A stretch of DNA of 64,000 nt from Marivita sp. (GTDB lineage Bacteria; Pseudomonadota; Alphaproteobacteria; Rhodobacterales; Rhodobacteraceae), in NCBI RefSeq assembly GCF_022763305.1, contig NZ_JALEGT010000102.1, forward strand, positions 1 through 64,000, written 5' to 3'. The notes below the pieces were generated by a model. It was not told where the DNA came from. It saw only the letters and a program-made list of their open reading frames with translations, and did not search any database. Made by a program: the position numbers and the translations under genes. Positions 17,068 through 24,920 of this stretch are shown here, in pieces (position 1 is the stretch's first letter; each line of letters starts with the position of its first letter).

Positions 17068-18158
17068 GACGGCAGCGGCGTGGTCACGCCCGCAACATGC
17101 CAATCCATGCCGATGATCTCGCCATCGGTCATCGCCACGCCATCCGCCACACGCTCGGTGCCCGCCTGATCGGTCAGCGGGCCTTTGAAGACGACGAAAT
17201 CACCGGTTGCGATTTCCGCCTGCTTGGCCTCGATCTGGGCGACCATGTCGGCCGGGATGTCCGGGTTCCAGTCGGCGGTGAAGACCACATCGTCTTCCAT
17301 ACCAAGCCAATAGTTGGCGCTCGGGAAATTCCCGGCGACATGACCATCGACCAGACGCTTGAAATGCGGACCCCAATCGGTGCCGACGACGCCAAGATAC
17401 TTGGTCGGCGCATAGCTCTTCATCGACGAGTTGAGGTTGTAGGCATAGACCCCCGCCTCTTCCGCCACAGCGATCACCGACGGCGTGTCCTGCGCGTTCG
17501 AGAAGAGGATGTCCACATCCTGCGAAATCAGCGCCTTGGCGGCTTCCTGTTCCGACGCGGGGTCGAACCAGCTGTTCACCCAGACGACGCTCATGGTGAT
17601 TTCGGGATCAACCGACAACGCGCCCAGCATGAAGGCGTTGATCGAGGTGATCAGTTCCGGGATCGCAAACGCGCCAACGCAGCCGATCTTCTTGGTTTTG
17701 GTGAGCGACGCGGCGGCCATGCCCATCAGGTAGGTGCCCTGCCAGTATTTGGCAGTGAAGGGGGCAAAGTTCGGCTCGACCATGAAGCCCGAGGCGTGGA
17801 TGATCGACACATCGCGGTTGCGCTTGGCGATCTGGATGCCGCCGTTCTGGTAGCCAAAGGAGCCAAGCAGGAGGACTTTGTTGCCTTCGGACACCAGCCC
17901 GTTGGCGATGCGGTCAGCATCCGGGCCTTCCATGATGTTCTCGAGAACGGTCACTTCGAGCTTGTCGCCATAGGCTTCCTTGACTGTATTCACGCCTTCC
18001 ATCAGCGTGTGCGACCAGCCTACATCGGCGACTGGCGAGGGCAGCACGACGCCCATCTTGAGAACGTCCTGCGCATGGGCGCGCATCGGCAGCGCAAGGG
18101 CGGTTGTGGCGGCCAGTGAGCCCTTCAGAAAACTGCGGCGTTTGAGTGTGTCAGACAT
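17064..18158 (-). CDS. BMP-family substrate-binding protein (Tat signal)
   Basis: A 364-aa binding protein of the basic membrane protein/PnrA family, which bind nucleosides or purines. The N terminus RRSFLKG, with a hydrophobic stretch ending in AHAQ, is a twin-arginine signal peptide. The family core is seen in VLPSPVADVGWSHTLMEGV, LLLGSFGYQNG and GTDWGPHFKRLVDGHV. ATG 18158 has GGGGA upstream; ATG 18164 is an alternative. The start lies inside the deaminase gene (8-bp overlap), tying import to the catabolic genes. Confidence 0.92.
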   Translation of the reverse strand: MSDTLKRRSFLKGSLAATTALALPMRAHAQDVLKMGVVLPSPVADVGWSHTLMEGVNTVKEAYGDKLEVTVLENIMEGPDADRIANGLVSEGNKVLLLGSFGYQNGGIQIAKRNRDVSIIHASGFMVEPNFAPFTAKYWQGTYLMGMAAASLTKTKKIGCVGAFAIPELITSINAFMLGALSVDPEITMSVVWVNSWFDPASEQEAAKALISQDVDILFSNAQDTPSVIAVAEEAGVYAYNLNSSMKSYAPTKYLGVVGTDWGPHFKRLVDGHVAGNFPSANYWLGMEDDVVFTADWNPDIPADMVAQIEAKQAEIATGDFVVFKGPLTDQAGTERVADGVAMTDGEIIGMDWHVAGVTTPLPS

Positions 18159-19548
18159 GGTCATCCCCGTTGGTTGTGTTTGGCAGAATGGTGTGAAGTG
18201 TCTCTTCGGCGGCGTCGAACAGCGCGCCTTCGTCGATCCCCGGAAACGCGCCTTTGTGCCAGACGATGCGGCCGTTGATCATGGTAAGGTCCGTGGGCGC
18301 GCCAACCCCGACCTTGGCCAGAAGGCTGATCGGATCGTGGCGCGTGCCCACGAAATCAAGCTTGCGGGTGTCGATGGCGAACAGATCCGCCGCCATGCCG
18401 GGCCGCAATGCGCCGATGTCGCTGCGCCCAAGCAGCGAAGCCCCGCCTTCGGTCGCGTAGTGCAGGAACCGTCCGGGCACCGGCACGCCGTCCTGCCGGG
18501 TCGAAGCAACGAGGCATTGCAGCATGTAGCCGGAATGGATGCAGTGCATCAGGTTCGAATTGTCGTTCGACGCCGCCCCGTCGCAACCGAGGCCCACCCG
18601 CACGCCCAGCGCGTCCATCGCCGGGATGTCGGTGACTTCGGCCCCGACGAGATAGACCGGCTCGGGGCAATGCGACACGCCGGTGCCAGAGGCCGCCAGC
18701 TTGGCCAGTTCTTCGCGGGTCAGTTCCCATCCATGGGCATAGAAGACGTCCGGCCCGGCGAAGCCGATCTCTTCGCAGTAATCGACAGTCCGCTTTCCGT
18801 GGACCTGTTCGATCACCGGGCTTTCGCCTTCGCCCACATGGCTGTGCAGGATCACGCCCTTGTCGCGGGCCAGCGCCACGGATTGCTCGAATGTCTCGCG
18901 GTAGCAGTTGACCGGTTGGCAGGGCGCAACCGCCACCTGCCGCATCGAGAACGGCGCCGGATCGTGGAACGCGTCGATGGCGCGTTCGCAGGCCCCGATG
19001 AATTCGTCGGTGGACTCCAGCATCTCGTCCGGGATCGTGCTTCCCTCAGATTTCGGCAGCGTGTTGCCCCCACGCCCAGCGTGAAAGCGCATACCCAAGA
19101 GTTCCGCCGCCTCGAATTGCCGGTCGATGATGTGCGACCCGGCATGGCGTGGGAAACAGTACTGGTGGTCGAACGCCGTGGTGCAGCCGTGTTTGATCAG
19201 CTCGGCCATCGCGACGACGGAGCTGTGGTAGAAACAGTCCTCGGTCAGGCGCGAGAAGATCGGATAGATGCGGTCAAGCCACTCGATAACCGAATAGCGC
19301 GTCCAGTCGAGTTCGGCCCGGTTGCGGACGAAGCACTGGAAGAAATGGTGATGCGTGTTGACGAGGCCGGGATAGATGAAATGCCCGGTGGCGTCGATGA
19401 TGTCGGTCCCCTCGGGCGCTTGTAGTGATAGGTCCGGGCCAATCGCGGTGATTGCGCCGTTCTCACACAGGATGTCCTGGTGCCGCAGGACCGGAGCGCT
19501 GGCCGAGGTGACAATCGCCTCGCAGTTCTTGAGAAGGATCGCCGTCAT
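18151..19548 (-). CDS. amidohydrolase, 8-oxoguanine deaminase / AtzB-TrzN-like
   Basis: A 465-aa metal-dependent hydrolase of the amidohydrolase superfamily. The N-terminal metal motif is NTHHHFF, a further ligand region is LHSHVGEGES, the His in FYAHGWEL follows, and the catalytic Asp lies in GLGCDGAASND. This closely follows 8-oxoguanine deaminase and the atrazine-pathway aminohydrolases, which remove amino groups from purine or triazine rings. Its ATG overlaps the GST stop (ATGA) and its 3' end overlaps the binding-protein start. The context with a purine-type transporter and ring oxygenase suggests an N-heterocycle substrate; the exact one is unknown. Confidence 0.85.
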   Translation of the reverse strand: MTAILLKNCEAIVTSASAPVLRHQDILCENGAITAIGPDLSLQAPEGTDIIDATGHFIYPGLVNTHHHFFQCFVRNRAELDWTRYSVIEWLDRIYPIFSRLTEDCFYHSSVVAMAELIKHGCTTAFDHQYCFPRHAGSHIIDRQFEAAELLGMRFHAGRGGNTLPKSEGSTIPDEMLESTDEFIGACERAIDAFHDPAPFSMRQVAVAPCQPVNCYRETFEQSVALARDKGVILHSHVGEGESPVIEQVHGKRTVDYCEEIGFAGPDVFYAHGWELTREELAKLAASGTGVSHCPEPVYLVGAEVTDIPAMDALGVRVGLGCDGAASNDNSNLMHCIHSGYMLQCLVASTRQDGVPVPGRFLHYATEGGASLLGRSDIGALRPGMAADLFAIDTRKLDFVGTRHDPISLLAKVGVGAPTDLTMINGRIVWHKGAFPGIDEGALFDAAEETLHTILPNTTNGDDHV

Positions 19549-20159
19549 GCCGGGTGCGCCAGTTCATGCAGTCGGTGGATGCCCGGCATTTCGATGAACC
19601 CCGGCAGGGACCGGATGGCGCGCATCCAAAGGCGTACAGATGGATACGGATCTAGGCTCACACCCCCATCCGGCGCCAGAGCGGTGTTGGGGAAGCAGGC
19701 GATGTCCGCGATGGTTGGTTTGGAACCGGTGAGGAAGATCAGCCCCTCAAAGCGCTGTTCCGTCAGATGCGCCTCAAGCTTGCGCAGCGCCATGACACCC
19801 GCCGCGCGGGCTTTGTCGATGTCGGCCTCGTAGCCGATCACGTCATGCAGACGGGCAAGACCGAGGCCGTCGTTCAGGTCAGATGCGAAGGCCAGCCAGC
19901 GGTCATCGTCGGCGCTCTGCCATTCCGGATGATCCGCCGTCAGGTGCCGCAGGATGTCGGCGCTGTCGGTCAGCACCGTGTCGCCATCTTGCAGGATCGG
20001 CAGCGTGCCCTTGGGGTTCAGCGCAAGCATCTCGGGCGACTTGTGTTCGCGGGCCGGGTGGAAATTCACCGCCCGCAGGGTCAGCGACTGACCCAGCAGC
20101 GCCGCCATCAGGCGGACCTTGTAGCAACTGGCGCTCAGGACGTAGTCGTAGAGGATCAT
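19545..20159 (-). CDS. glutathione S-transferase-like protein, NdmE-like by context
   Basis: A 204-aa protein with the GST fold: an N-terminal thioredoxin-like domain (LYDYVLSASCYKVRLMAALL, then ALNPKGTLPILQDGDTVLTDS) and an alpha-helical C-terminal domain from about residue 85. The motif ASCYKVR holds the Ser/Cys position of zeta-like GSTs. It overlaps both the Rieske-less oxygenase and the amidohydrolase by 4 bp. In Pseudomonas putida CBB5 a GST-like protein of about this size (NdmE) is a structural partner of the Rieske-less oxygenase NdmC. By position this gene may have that role, but it could be a catalytic GST such as a ring isomerase. Confidence 0.85.
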   Translation of the reverse strand: MILYDYVLSASCYKVRLMAALLGQSLTLRAVNFHPAREHKSPEMLALNPKGTLPILQDGDTVLTDSADILRHLTADHPEWQSADDDRWLAFASDLNDGLGLARLHDVIGYEADIDKARAAGVMALRKLEAHLTEQRFEGLIFLTGSKPTIADIACFPNTALAPDGGVSLDPYPSVRLWMRAIRSLPGFIEMPGIHRLHELAHPA

Positions 20160-20992
20160 GCCGCCACCAGTTGTGCGCCGTAAGTGTAGCCGATTTTCTT
20201 GAGCCAGCGGCGATAGGCGACCGAGGTCATGTCGGCCTGTGTCGGCACCTCCATCCCCGGATCGAGGGGCAGCTTGCGCGGCAACTGGTTTTCGAGGATC
20301 GAGCGGTCCTGCATGAAGATCAGTTGCTGGAAGCTGACCATCTCGGACATGGTCGACTCGTCATCATAGAGCGCCATCCATGGCCAGACCTCGCACCATT
20401 CGTCGGTCAGGGGCTGCACGAACAGCGTGATGATGTCCCACTCACCGGGGCGCGGCGGGCAGGTCTTGTAGAGCACCGAACAGGTCGGCGCGGGCACGCG
20501 GTACATGTATTCCGTAGTGATCCCGCCAGCCGCGGATTTCGCGGCTTGCGGTTGGTAGAACTTCACCTTGGTCGCCCAGACCTCGTCCACCTCTTCGCGG
20601 ATCTTGACGTCGTAGCGGTCCACTTCGGTATGCGGCTCGGCGCCGAGGATGTCGGTGTGCACAAACGGGAAATGCGCGATGTCGAGGAAGTTCTCGACCG
20701 CCCGGAGCGGCGAGCATTTGACTTTGACCGACCCCACATCCACGAGGCGGCGTCCGGGGCTGTCAGCTTCGGGGATGGTGAAGAGATCGCGGTTCGGCTG
20801 GCCGGGGCTGGTCCAGAGATGGCCGAACCGTTCGACCGTGGGCAGCGCGGTTCCGGAGGCGTCCTTGACCCAGCACGCACCGCCATCCCGACCCAAAAAG
20901 ATTTTTTTACCAAGCAGTAAAGTCTCGCGTGGCGCGTCGATGCCCGAGATCATGGCGACGGGATACCAGTGATTGTCGATGGCGGCATTCAT
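20156..20992 (-). CDS. Rieske-less ring-hydroxylating oxygenase catalytic subunit, NdmC-like
   Basis: A 278-aa protein matching the catalytic half of VanA/NdmC-type Rieske oxygenases. The mononuclear-iron facial triad is visible as His107 and His112 in D-x2-H-x4-H (ENFLDIAHFPFVH) with a likely Asp229 (FMQDRSILENQ). Residues 7-60 keep the flanks of a Rieske domain (NHWYPVAMI, RETLLLGKKIFLGRDGGACW, ERFGHLWTSPG), but the C-x-H and C-x2-H cluster ligands are absent, as if cut out. ATG 20992 overlaps the stop of the separate Rieske protein (ATGA). Electrons probably come from that protein. The same architecture occurs in NdmC of the 7-methylxanthine demethylase. Confidence 0.85.
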   Translation of the reverse strand: MNAAIDNHWYPVAMISGIDAPRETLLLGKKIFLGRDGGACWVKDASGTALPTVERFGHLWTSPGQPNRDLFTIPEADSPGRRLVDVGSVKVKCSPLRAVENFLDIAHFPFVHTDILGAEPHTEVDRYDVKIREEVDEVWATKVKFYQPQAAKSAAGGITTEYMYRVPAPTCSVLYKTCPPRPGEWDIITLFVQPLTDEWCEVWPWMALYDDESTMSEMVSFQQLIFMQDRSILENQLPRKLPLDPGMEVPTQADMTSVAYRRWLKKIGYTYGAQLVAA

Positions 20993-21591
20993 GCCGGGAC
21001 CCTTTCCAGAGTTGCGCGCAGCTCTTCGAGCCAGCGGGACACGGCACTGCGATCCGCGTCGGGCGCGGCGAGCGCGTGGATCATGCATTCGCCGTCCGTA
21101 CACGGCTGTACGGCAAGCATAACATCGTAATCAGACACCACCGCGATCGTAGTGAAACCTGCCGCACCGAAATGCGCCGCGAGGTCCGGTGCCGACATGG
21201 ACACGGGCAGCGACCTGACCGTCTGACGCCCTCCCAAAGCGGGCAACGGAGTGTCGGTTTCCGTCAACGACACCCAGATCACCCCACCGGCCTCGATACA
21301 GCGATAGGTCGGCACGCAGATCGTGTCAGGGGGTGTGAGTTTCGGATGGGCCGGGATGTAGTCACACGATCCCGCCTCATTGTATTGCCACCCGTGATAG
21401 ATGCAGGCCAGAGTCTCGCCCCGGACAAACCCGTGCGAGAGGCGCATGCCACGATGGGGACAGCGGTCCGACCATGCATGGTAGTTTCCGCTGGGCGAGC
21501 ACCAGACTGCCAGTTCGGTGTCAGCGATGCGGCTCGGGATGACGACGCCGGGCGGGACATCCTCTTTCAAACCAACAGCAATCCAGTTCAT
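20989..21591 (-). CDS. stand-alone Rieske [2Fe-2S] protein
   Basis: A 200-aa protein with an intact Rieske cluster motif, C44-x-H46 and C63-x2-H66 (CPHRGMRLS and CIYHGWQY), in the arrangement of oxygenase alpha subunits. The catalytic iron-binding domain is missing; instead there is a C-terminal extension of about 80 residues without a known domain. ATG 21591 is chosen over GTG 21597 because GGAG precedes it. It overlaps the Rieske-less oxygenase by 4 bp, so the two together seem to make one functional oxygenase. No reductase is encoded nearby, so electrons must come from an enzyme elsewhere. Confidence 0.87.
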   Translation of the reverse strand: MNWIAVGLKEDVPPGVVIPSRIADTELAVWCSPSGNYHAWSDRCPHRGMRLSHGFVRGETLACIYHGWQYNEAGSCDYIPAHPKLTPPDTICVPTYRCIEAGGVIWVSLTETDTPLPALGGRQTVRSLPVSMSAPDLAAHFGAAGFTTIAVVSDYDVMLAVQPCTDGECMIHALAAPDADRSAVSRWLEELRATLERVPA

Positions 21592-21681
21592 ACTCACTCC
21601 GCCGAAGTCGGGCCGAGTAAGACAGACGGGCTCCGGTCGATCAATAAGACCGCCCTCTCAAGGCGCAGGAAAACCCGGATA

Positions 21682-21699
21682 ATTGCACAAATATTGCAC
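21682..21699. promoter_or_regulatory. direct repeat upstream of the split-oxygenase operon
   Basis: Two copies of ATTGCAC, at 21682-21688 and 21693-21699, are spaced 11 bp start to start, one helical turn. They sit in the AT-rich part of the 138-bp gap between the acylphosphatase-like gene and the Rieske gene, about 90 bp upstream of the Rieske start. This suits a tandem operator for a regulator of the operon. Confidence 0.45.
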
Positions 21700-21729
21700 T
21701 AAGCGATGAAATTGTGATCGCACGGCCCG

Positions 21730-21981
21730 TCAGGCGCACGCAACGGTTGTGATGTCCATGGTGTCGACGAGCACACTTTCCGGTCCGAGACTCACACCAA
21801 GGGCCAGCGCCTGGAGCATTTCTTCGGGGCCTTGCGCCCTGACCTCCAACCCGTCGGGCACGTGCTGCGTCGTGACGTGATCAAGGCCCAGCTTGTGGGC
21901 GTGCCGGGCGATCCAGTTCGGAAAATCCGCACTCTGAACGTGACCAGTCAGGTGAATACGTGCAGACATTTTCTCGGACAT
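21730..21981 (-). CDS. acylphosphatase-like protein lacking catalytic residues
   Basis: An 83-aa protein with the acylphosphatase layout (GHVQ near residue 13, LGL, then a DGLEVRAQG-type strand). The catalytic loop VQGVGFR reads VQSADFP here, so the phosphate-binding Arg is replaced by Pro, and the Asn expected after LGL.GWV is not found (DHVTTQHV). It is therefore probably inactive as an acylphosphatase and may have a binding or structural role. It is 21 bp downstream of the formamidase gene on the same strand. Confidence 0.75.
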   Translation of the reverse strand: MSEKMSARIHLTGHVQSADFPNWIARHAHKLGLDHVTTQHVPDGLEVRAQGPEEMLQALALGVSLGPESVLVDTMDITTVACA

Positions 21982-22002
21982 CTGGATCGCCTCGGGCCTT
22001 GG

Positions 22003-22929
22003 TTAAGAAAGATGCGACTTGGCCATCATCATGTGAACACCTTTCGCGCGGTTCACGGTCTGGGTGATCCGCAAGTCCCCGGCCAGCGAGCAGAGCATAT
22101 AGGCCTCGGCCCGGCTGATCCCGGCGCGGCCCGAGACCACGTCGATCATGCGGCGCAGCGCGATCTCGACGCAGACATCCAGATCGGGATGCATCCCCAT
22201 AGTGATGAGATGCGTCGGCGTTTCTGCCTCGGGATAGGTCATGTCGAGGTCGCGGCGCACGGTCAGTCGGAACCGGCCCTGCAACGCGGTTTCGATAGCG
22301 GTGACGCAGACTTCGCCATCGCCCTGTGCGCCGTGCCCGTCCCCACAGGAGAACAGCGCGCCTTCGGTGTGAACCGGCAGGTAGAGCGTCGTCCCTGCAA
22401 CCAGTTCCTTGTTGTCCAGATTGCCGCCGTGCGCGCGTGGTTCGATGGTCGAAATCCGCCCCCATTCCCGCGGCGGGGCAACTGCCATGACACCGAAGAA
22501 CGGGGCAAGCGGCAGCTTCAACCCCCAAGGCAAAGTCGCCTCGTTCGCATCGGCATCAAGGCGCAGGGTCATACCCTGACGTTCGGGGAAGTCGAGCGGC
22601 AGGGTGCCGGACAGCGGGCGGATGAAGGTGAACCCCCAATCCTGACGCAGCTGGATGTCGAGGATGTCCACCTGCAGAACGTCCCCCGGCATCGCGCCGT
22701 CCACGGCAACGGGACCGGTCAGGATATGGCCCGGCACCTGCGGCACGCCGGTTTCGTGGATCGCCAGCAGTTCGGGCGGGACGTGATAGCCTGCGCCCGG
22801 CAGCACTTCGGGCCCGCCAGAAACCGTGTAGATCGTGACCTCGGCACCGCTGTCTACAGTGGCGACCGGAGTCAGCGTGGCATCGAAAAAGCCCCAGTGA
22901 CAGGTTTTTGGTCCGGCTTCGATGATCAT
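22003..22929 (-). CDS. acetamidase/formamidase family protein
   Basis: A 308-aa hydrolase of the FmdA/AmdA family, which splits short-chain amides to ammonia and acid. The family signatures HGGNLDNKEL and FSCGDGHGAQGDGEVCVTA are intact. ATG 22929 overlaps the M20 peptidase stop (ATGA). In this cluster it could process formamide or a related small amide released from an N-heterocyclic ring; this is inference from context. Confidence 0.9.
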   Translation of the reverse strand: MIIEAGPKTCHWGFFDATLTPVATVDSGAEVTIYTVSGGPEVLPGAGYHVPPELLAIHETGVPQVPGHILTGPVAVDGAMPGDVLQVDILDIQLRQDWGFTFIRPLSGTLPLDFPERQGMTLRLDADANEATLPWGLKLPLAPFFGVMAVAPPREWGRISTIEPRAHGGNLDNKELVAGTTLYLPVHTEGALFSCGDGHGAQGDGEVCVTAIETALQGRFRLTVRRDLDMTYPEAETPTHLITMGMHPDLDVCVEIALRRMIDVVSGRAGISRAEAYMLCSLAGDLRITQTVNRAKGVHMMMAKSHLS

Positions 22930-24092
22930 ACAGGAAGCCTCTGTTCAGCCAGCGTCACCCAGTAGGAACAGCCTGTCGGGATGACCTCGTCGTTGAAATC
23001 GTATTGCGGATGGTGAAGCCCCGGTCCCGGCCCGATCCCCAACTGGATATAGGCGCCCGGGCAGGCTTGCAGCATATAGGCGAAATCCTCGCCCCCCGTC
23101 GTGCGGGGCGCGTCGGTGATGCAATCGCCCGCCACGTCGCGGGCGGCGCTGATGCAATGCTCGGTTTCCGTTTCATGGTTGGACATCACCGGATACGGCT
23201 CTTCGTCAAAGCCCAGTTCGGCCGTTGCGCCATAGCTCTGCGCCGTCAGCTCCGCGATGGCCCCGATCCGCTCCAGCGTCTTGGCGCGCACCTCCATGTC
23301 AAAGCTGCGCACCGTGCCGCGCAGGACGGCGTGTTCGGGGATCACGTTGAAGGCTTCGGATTCGGTGCGGAAGGAGGTGACGGAGACCACCACCGCCTGC
23401 TGCGGGTCGGTGTTGCGCGACACGACGGATTGCAGTGCCATCACGATGGCGGATGCGGCGAGTGTCGTGTCCACCGTGTTGTTGGGTCGTGCGGCATGCC
23501 CGCCCTTGCCGCGCACATTGATATGGAAACTGTCGACGGCGGCATAGAAGGCCCCCGGACGGATCGCGAATTGCCCAAGTGGCAGAAGCGGCGAATTGTG
23601 CAGCCCGTAGATCTCGGAAATGCCGAACCGGTCGATCAGGCCGTCCTGCACCATTGCCTCGGCCCCGGCCCCGCCTTCTTCGGCGGGCTGAAAGACAATG
23701 GCGACCGTGCCGTCGAAATTGCGGGTCTCCGCAAGGTACTGCGCGGCCCCGAGCAGCATCGCAGTGTGCCCGTCATGCCCGCAGGCATGCATCTTGCCCG
23801 GCGTTTTCGAAGCATGCGCCGCGCCTGTGGCTTCGAAGATTGGAAGGGCATCCATGTCGGCGCGAAAGGCGATGGTCTTGCCCGACCGGTTCGACTTTCC
23901 TTTTATCAGCGCCACAACCCCGGTGCGCCCGACCCCTTCGACCACGCTGTCACAGCCAAAGGCGCGCAGCTTGTCCGCCACGATCCCGGCGGTGCGCGGC
24001 AGATCGTATTGCAGCTCCGGATGCTCGTGCAGATCACGGCGCCAGGCGGTGATTTCGGGGTGCAATTCGGCAAAACGATTGCGGATGGGCAT
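22926..24092 (-). CDS. M20 family amidohydrolase (hippurate hydrolase-like)
   Basis: A 388-aa metal-dependent hydrolase of peptidase family M20D (hippuricase, N-acyl-amino-acid or IAA-amide hydrolases). The binding residues appear in MHACGHDGHTAMLLGAA, QPAEEGGAGAEAM and GGEDFAYML. It is the first gene of the group with formamidase and the acylphosphatase-like protein, and begins 81 bp after tRNA-Leu on the same strand. The substrate is unclear. Confidence 0.92.
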   Translation of the reverse strand: MPIRNRFAELHPEITAWRRDLHEHPELQYDLPRTAGIVADKLRAFGCDSVVEGVGRTGVVALIKGKSNRSGKTIAFRADMDALPIFEATGAAHASKTPGKMHACGHDGHTAMLLGAAQYLAETRNFDGTVAIVFQPAEEGGAGAEAMVQDGLIDRFGISEIYGLHNSPLLPLGQFAIRPGAFYAAVDSFHINVRGKGGHAARPNNTVDTTLAASAIVMALQSVVSRNTDPQQAVVVSVTSFRTESEAFNVIPEHAVLRGTVRSFDMEVRAKTLERIGAIAELTAQSYGATAELGFDEEPYPVMSNHETETEHCISAARDVAGDCITDAPRTTGGEDFAYMLQACPGAYIQLGIGPGPGLHHPQYDFNDEVIPTGCSYWVTLAEQRLPV

Positions 24093-24173
24093 AAAGTCTC
24101 CGGTGCCTGATGTGGGTGAATGTCCATATCAGACCCGATATCTGCCAGGGTGGCAAACGGGAAAATCTGAGCG

Positions 24174-24258
24174 TGGTACGGGCGGTGGGACTCGAACCCA
24201 CACGGCACAGGGCCTTCGGATTTTAAGTCCGATATGTCTACCATTCCATCACGCCCGC
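24174..24258 (-). tRNA. tRNA-Leu (anticodon TAA)
   Basis: An 85-nt tRNA on the minus strand with encoded CCA (24174-24176) and discriminator A. The anticodon stem TCGGA/TCCGA closes the loop CTTAAAA, giving anticodon TAA for leucine. The long variable arm (GGCCCTGTGCC) is typical of class II tRNAs. Confidence 0.97.
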
Positions 24259-24343
24259 AACGGGCTATCCCTAGCCGGGCGCGGGGACGAAAACAATGGC
24301 TTGACGACAGCTTGGCTGCACTCCTGCGACACCTGATCCGGGG

Positions 24344-24889
24344 TCAGAGCTTTTCGCCCTCCGGCTCCTTGATCAGGAACCGTTCGCCCAGCCAGGGATT
24401 CAGGGCCACGGCATCCTTCAGGACGGGTTGTGCCTCGTCCTCGCGCCCCAGCGCGATCAGCGTCAACGCCTTGCCGGTGAGCGCACCGGTGTGGCGTGGA
24501 TTCAACGCGATGGCCTGGTCAAGGTCGGGCAAGGCAGCGGGGTAGTCCCCGCGCAGGTAATTCACGAAAGCCCGTTGATTGTAGCCTTCGGCATAGAATG
24601 GACAGTACGAGACAAGCGTGTCGAGCCGGTCCGTCGCGCGCAGATAATCCCCGATGCGCATCGCGCGGAGCGCCTCGTCAAGCATCGATTGCGAAGGTTC
24701 GTCGGGTGCGTCGAGCCATAACTCCCACATCTGGTTCGAAAAGGTGCGCGCGATCATCTCGTTCGGGGCGCGCTGCACCTCGGCGTAAAGACTGTCCAGC
24801 GCTGCCTCGTGGTCGGGAGCGACGGGACAGCCGTCTGCCGACGCACCGGAGGCCGCCAAAACAGCGAGGAGGGACACCAGATACCGCAT
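24344..24889 (-). CDS. secreted TPR-repeat protein
   Basis: A 181-aa protein with a cleavable signal peptide (YLVSLLAVLAASGASA) and a TPR-type helical core, best seen in YAEGYNQRAFVNYLRGDYPA followed by ALPDLDQAIALNPRH, then the next repeat. It is probably periplasmic and mediates a protein contact. It lies between tRNA-Leu and putR, on the same strand as both, and shows no obvious functional link to either. Confidence 0.8.
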   Translation of the reverse strand: MRYLVSLLAVLAASGASADGCPVAPDHEAALDSLYAEVQRAPNEMIARTFSNQMWELWLDAPDEPSQSMLDEALRAMRIGDYLRATDRLDTLVSYCPFYAEGYNQRAFVNYLRGDYPAALPDLDQAIALNPRHTGALTGKALTLIALGREDEAQPVLKDAVALNPWLGERFLIKEPEGEKL

Positions 24890-24920
24890 GCCTGCATTAG
24901 GACCGGCGACACCGCCTCGG

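Noticed and set aside
20156-21591. The Rieske and catalytic genes as one oxygenase gene broken by a frameshift
   Set aside because: The upstream protein has its own C-terminal extension, the downstream one keeps both flanks of the Rieske region with the ligand segment removed, and the genes meet in a clean ATGA overlap; a simple frameshift would not give this.
24174-24258. tRNA-Leu as attachment site of a genomic island carrying the catabolic cluster
   Set aside because: I found no integrase gene and saw no second copy of the tRNA 3' end at the far side, so insertion at the tRNA is not supported.
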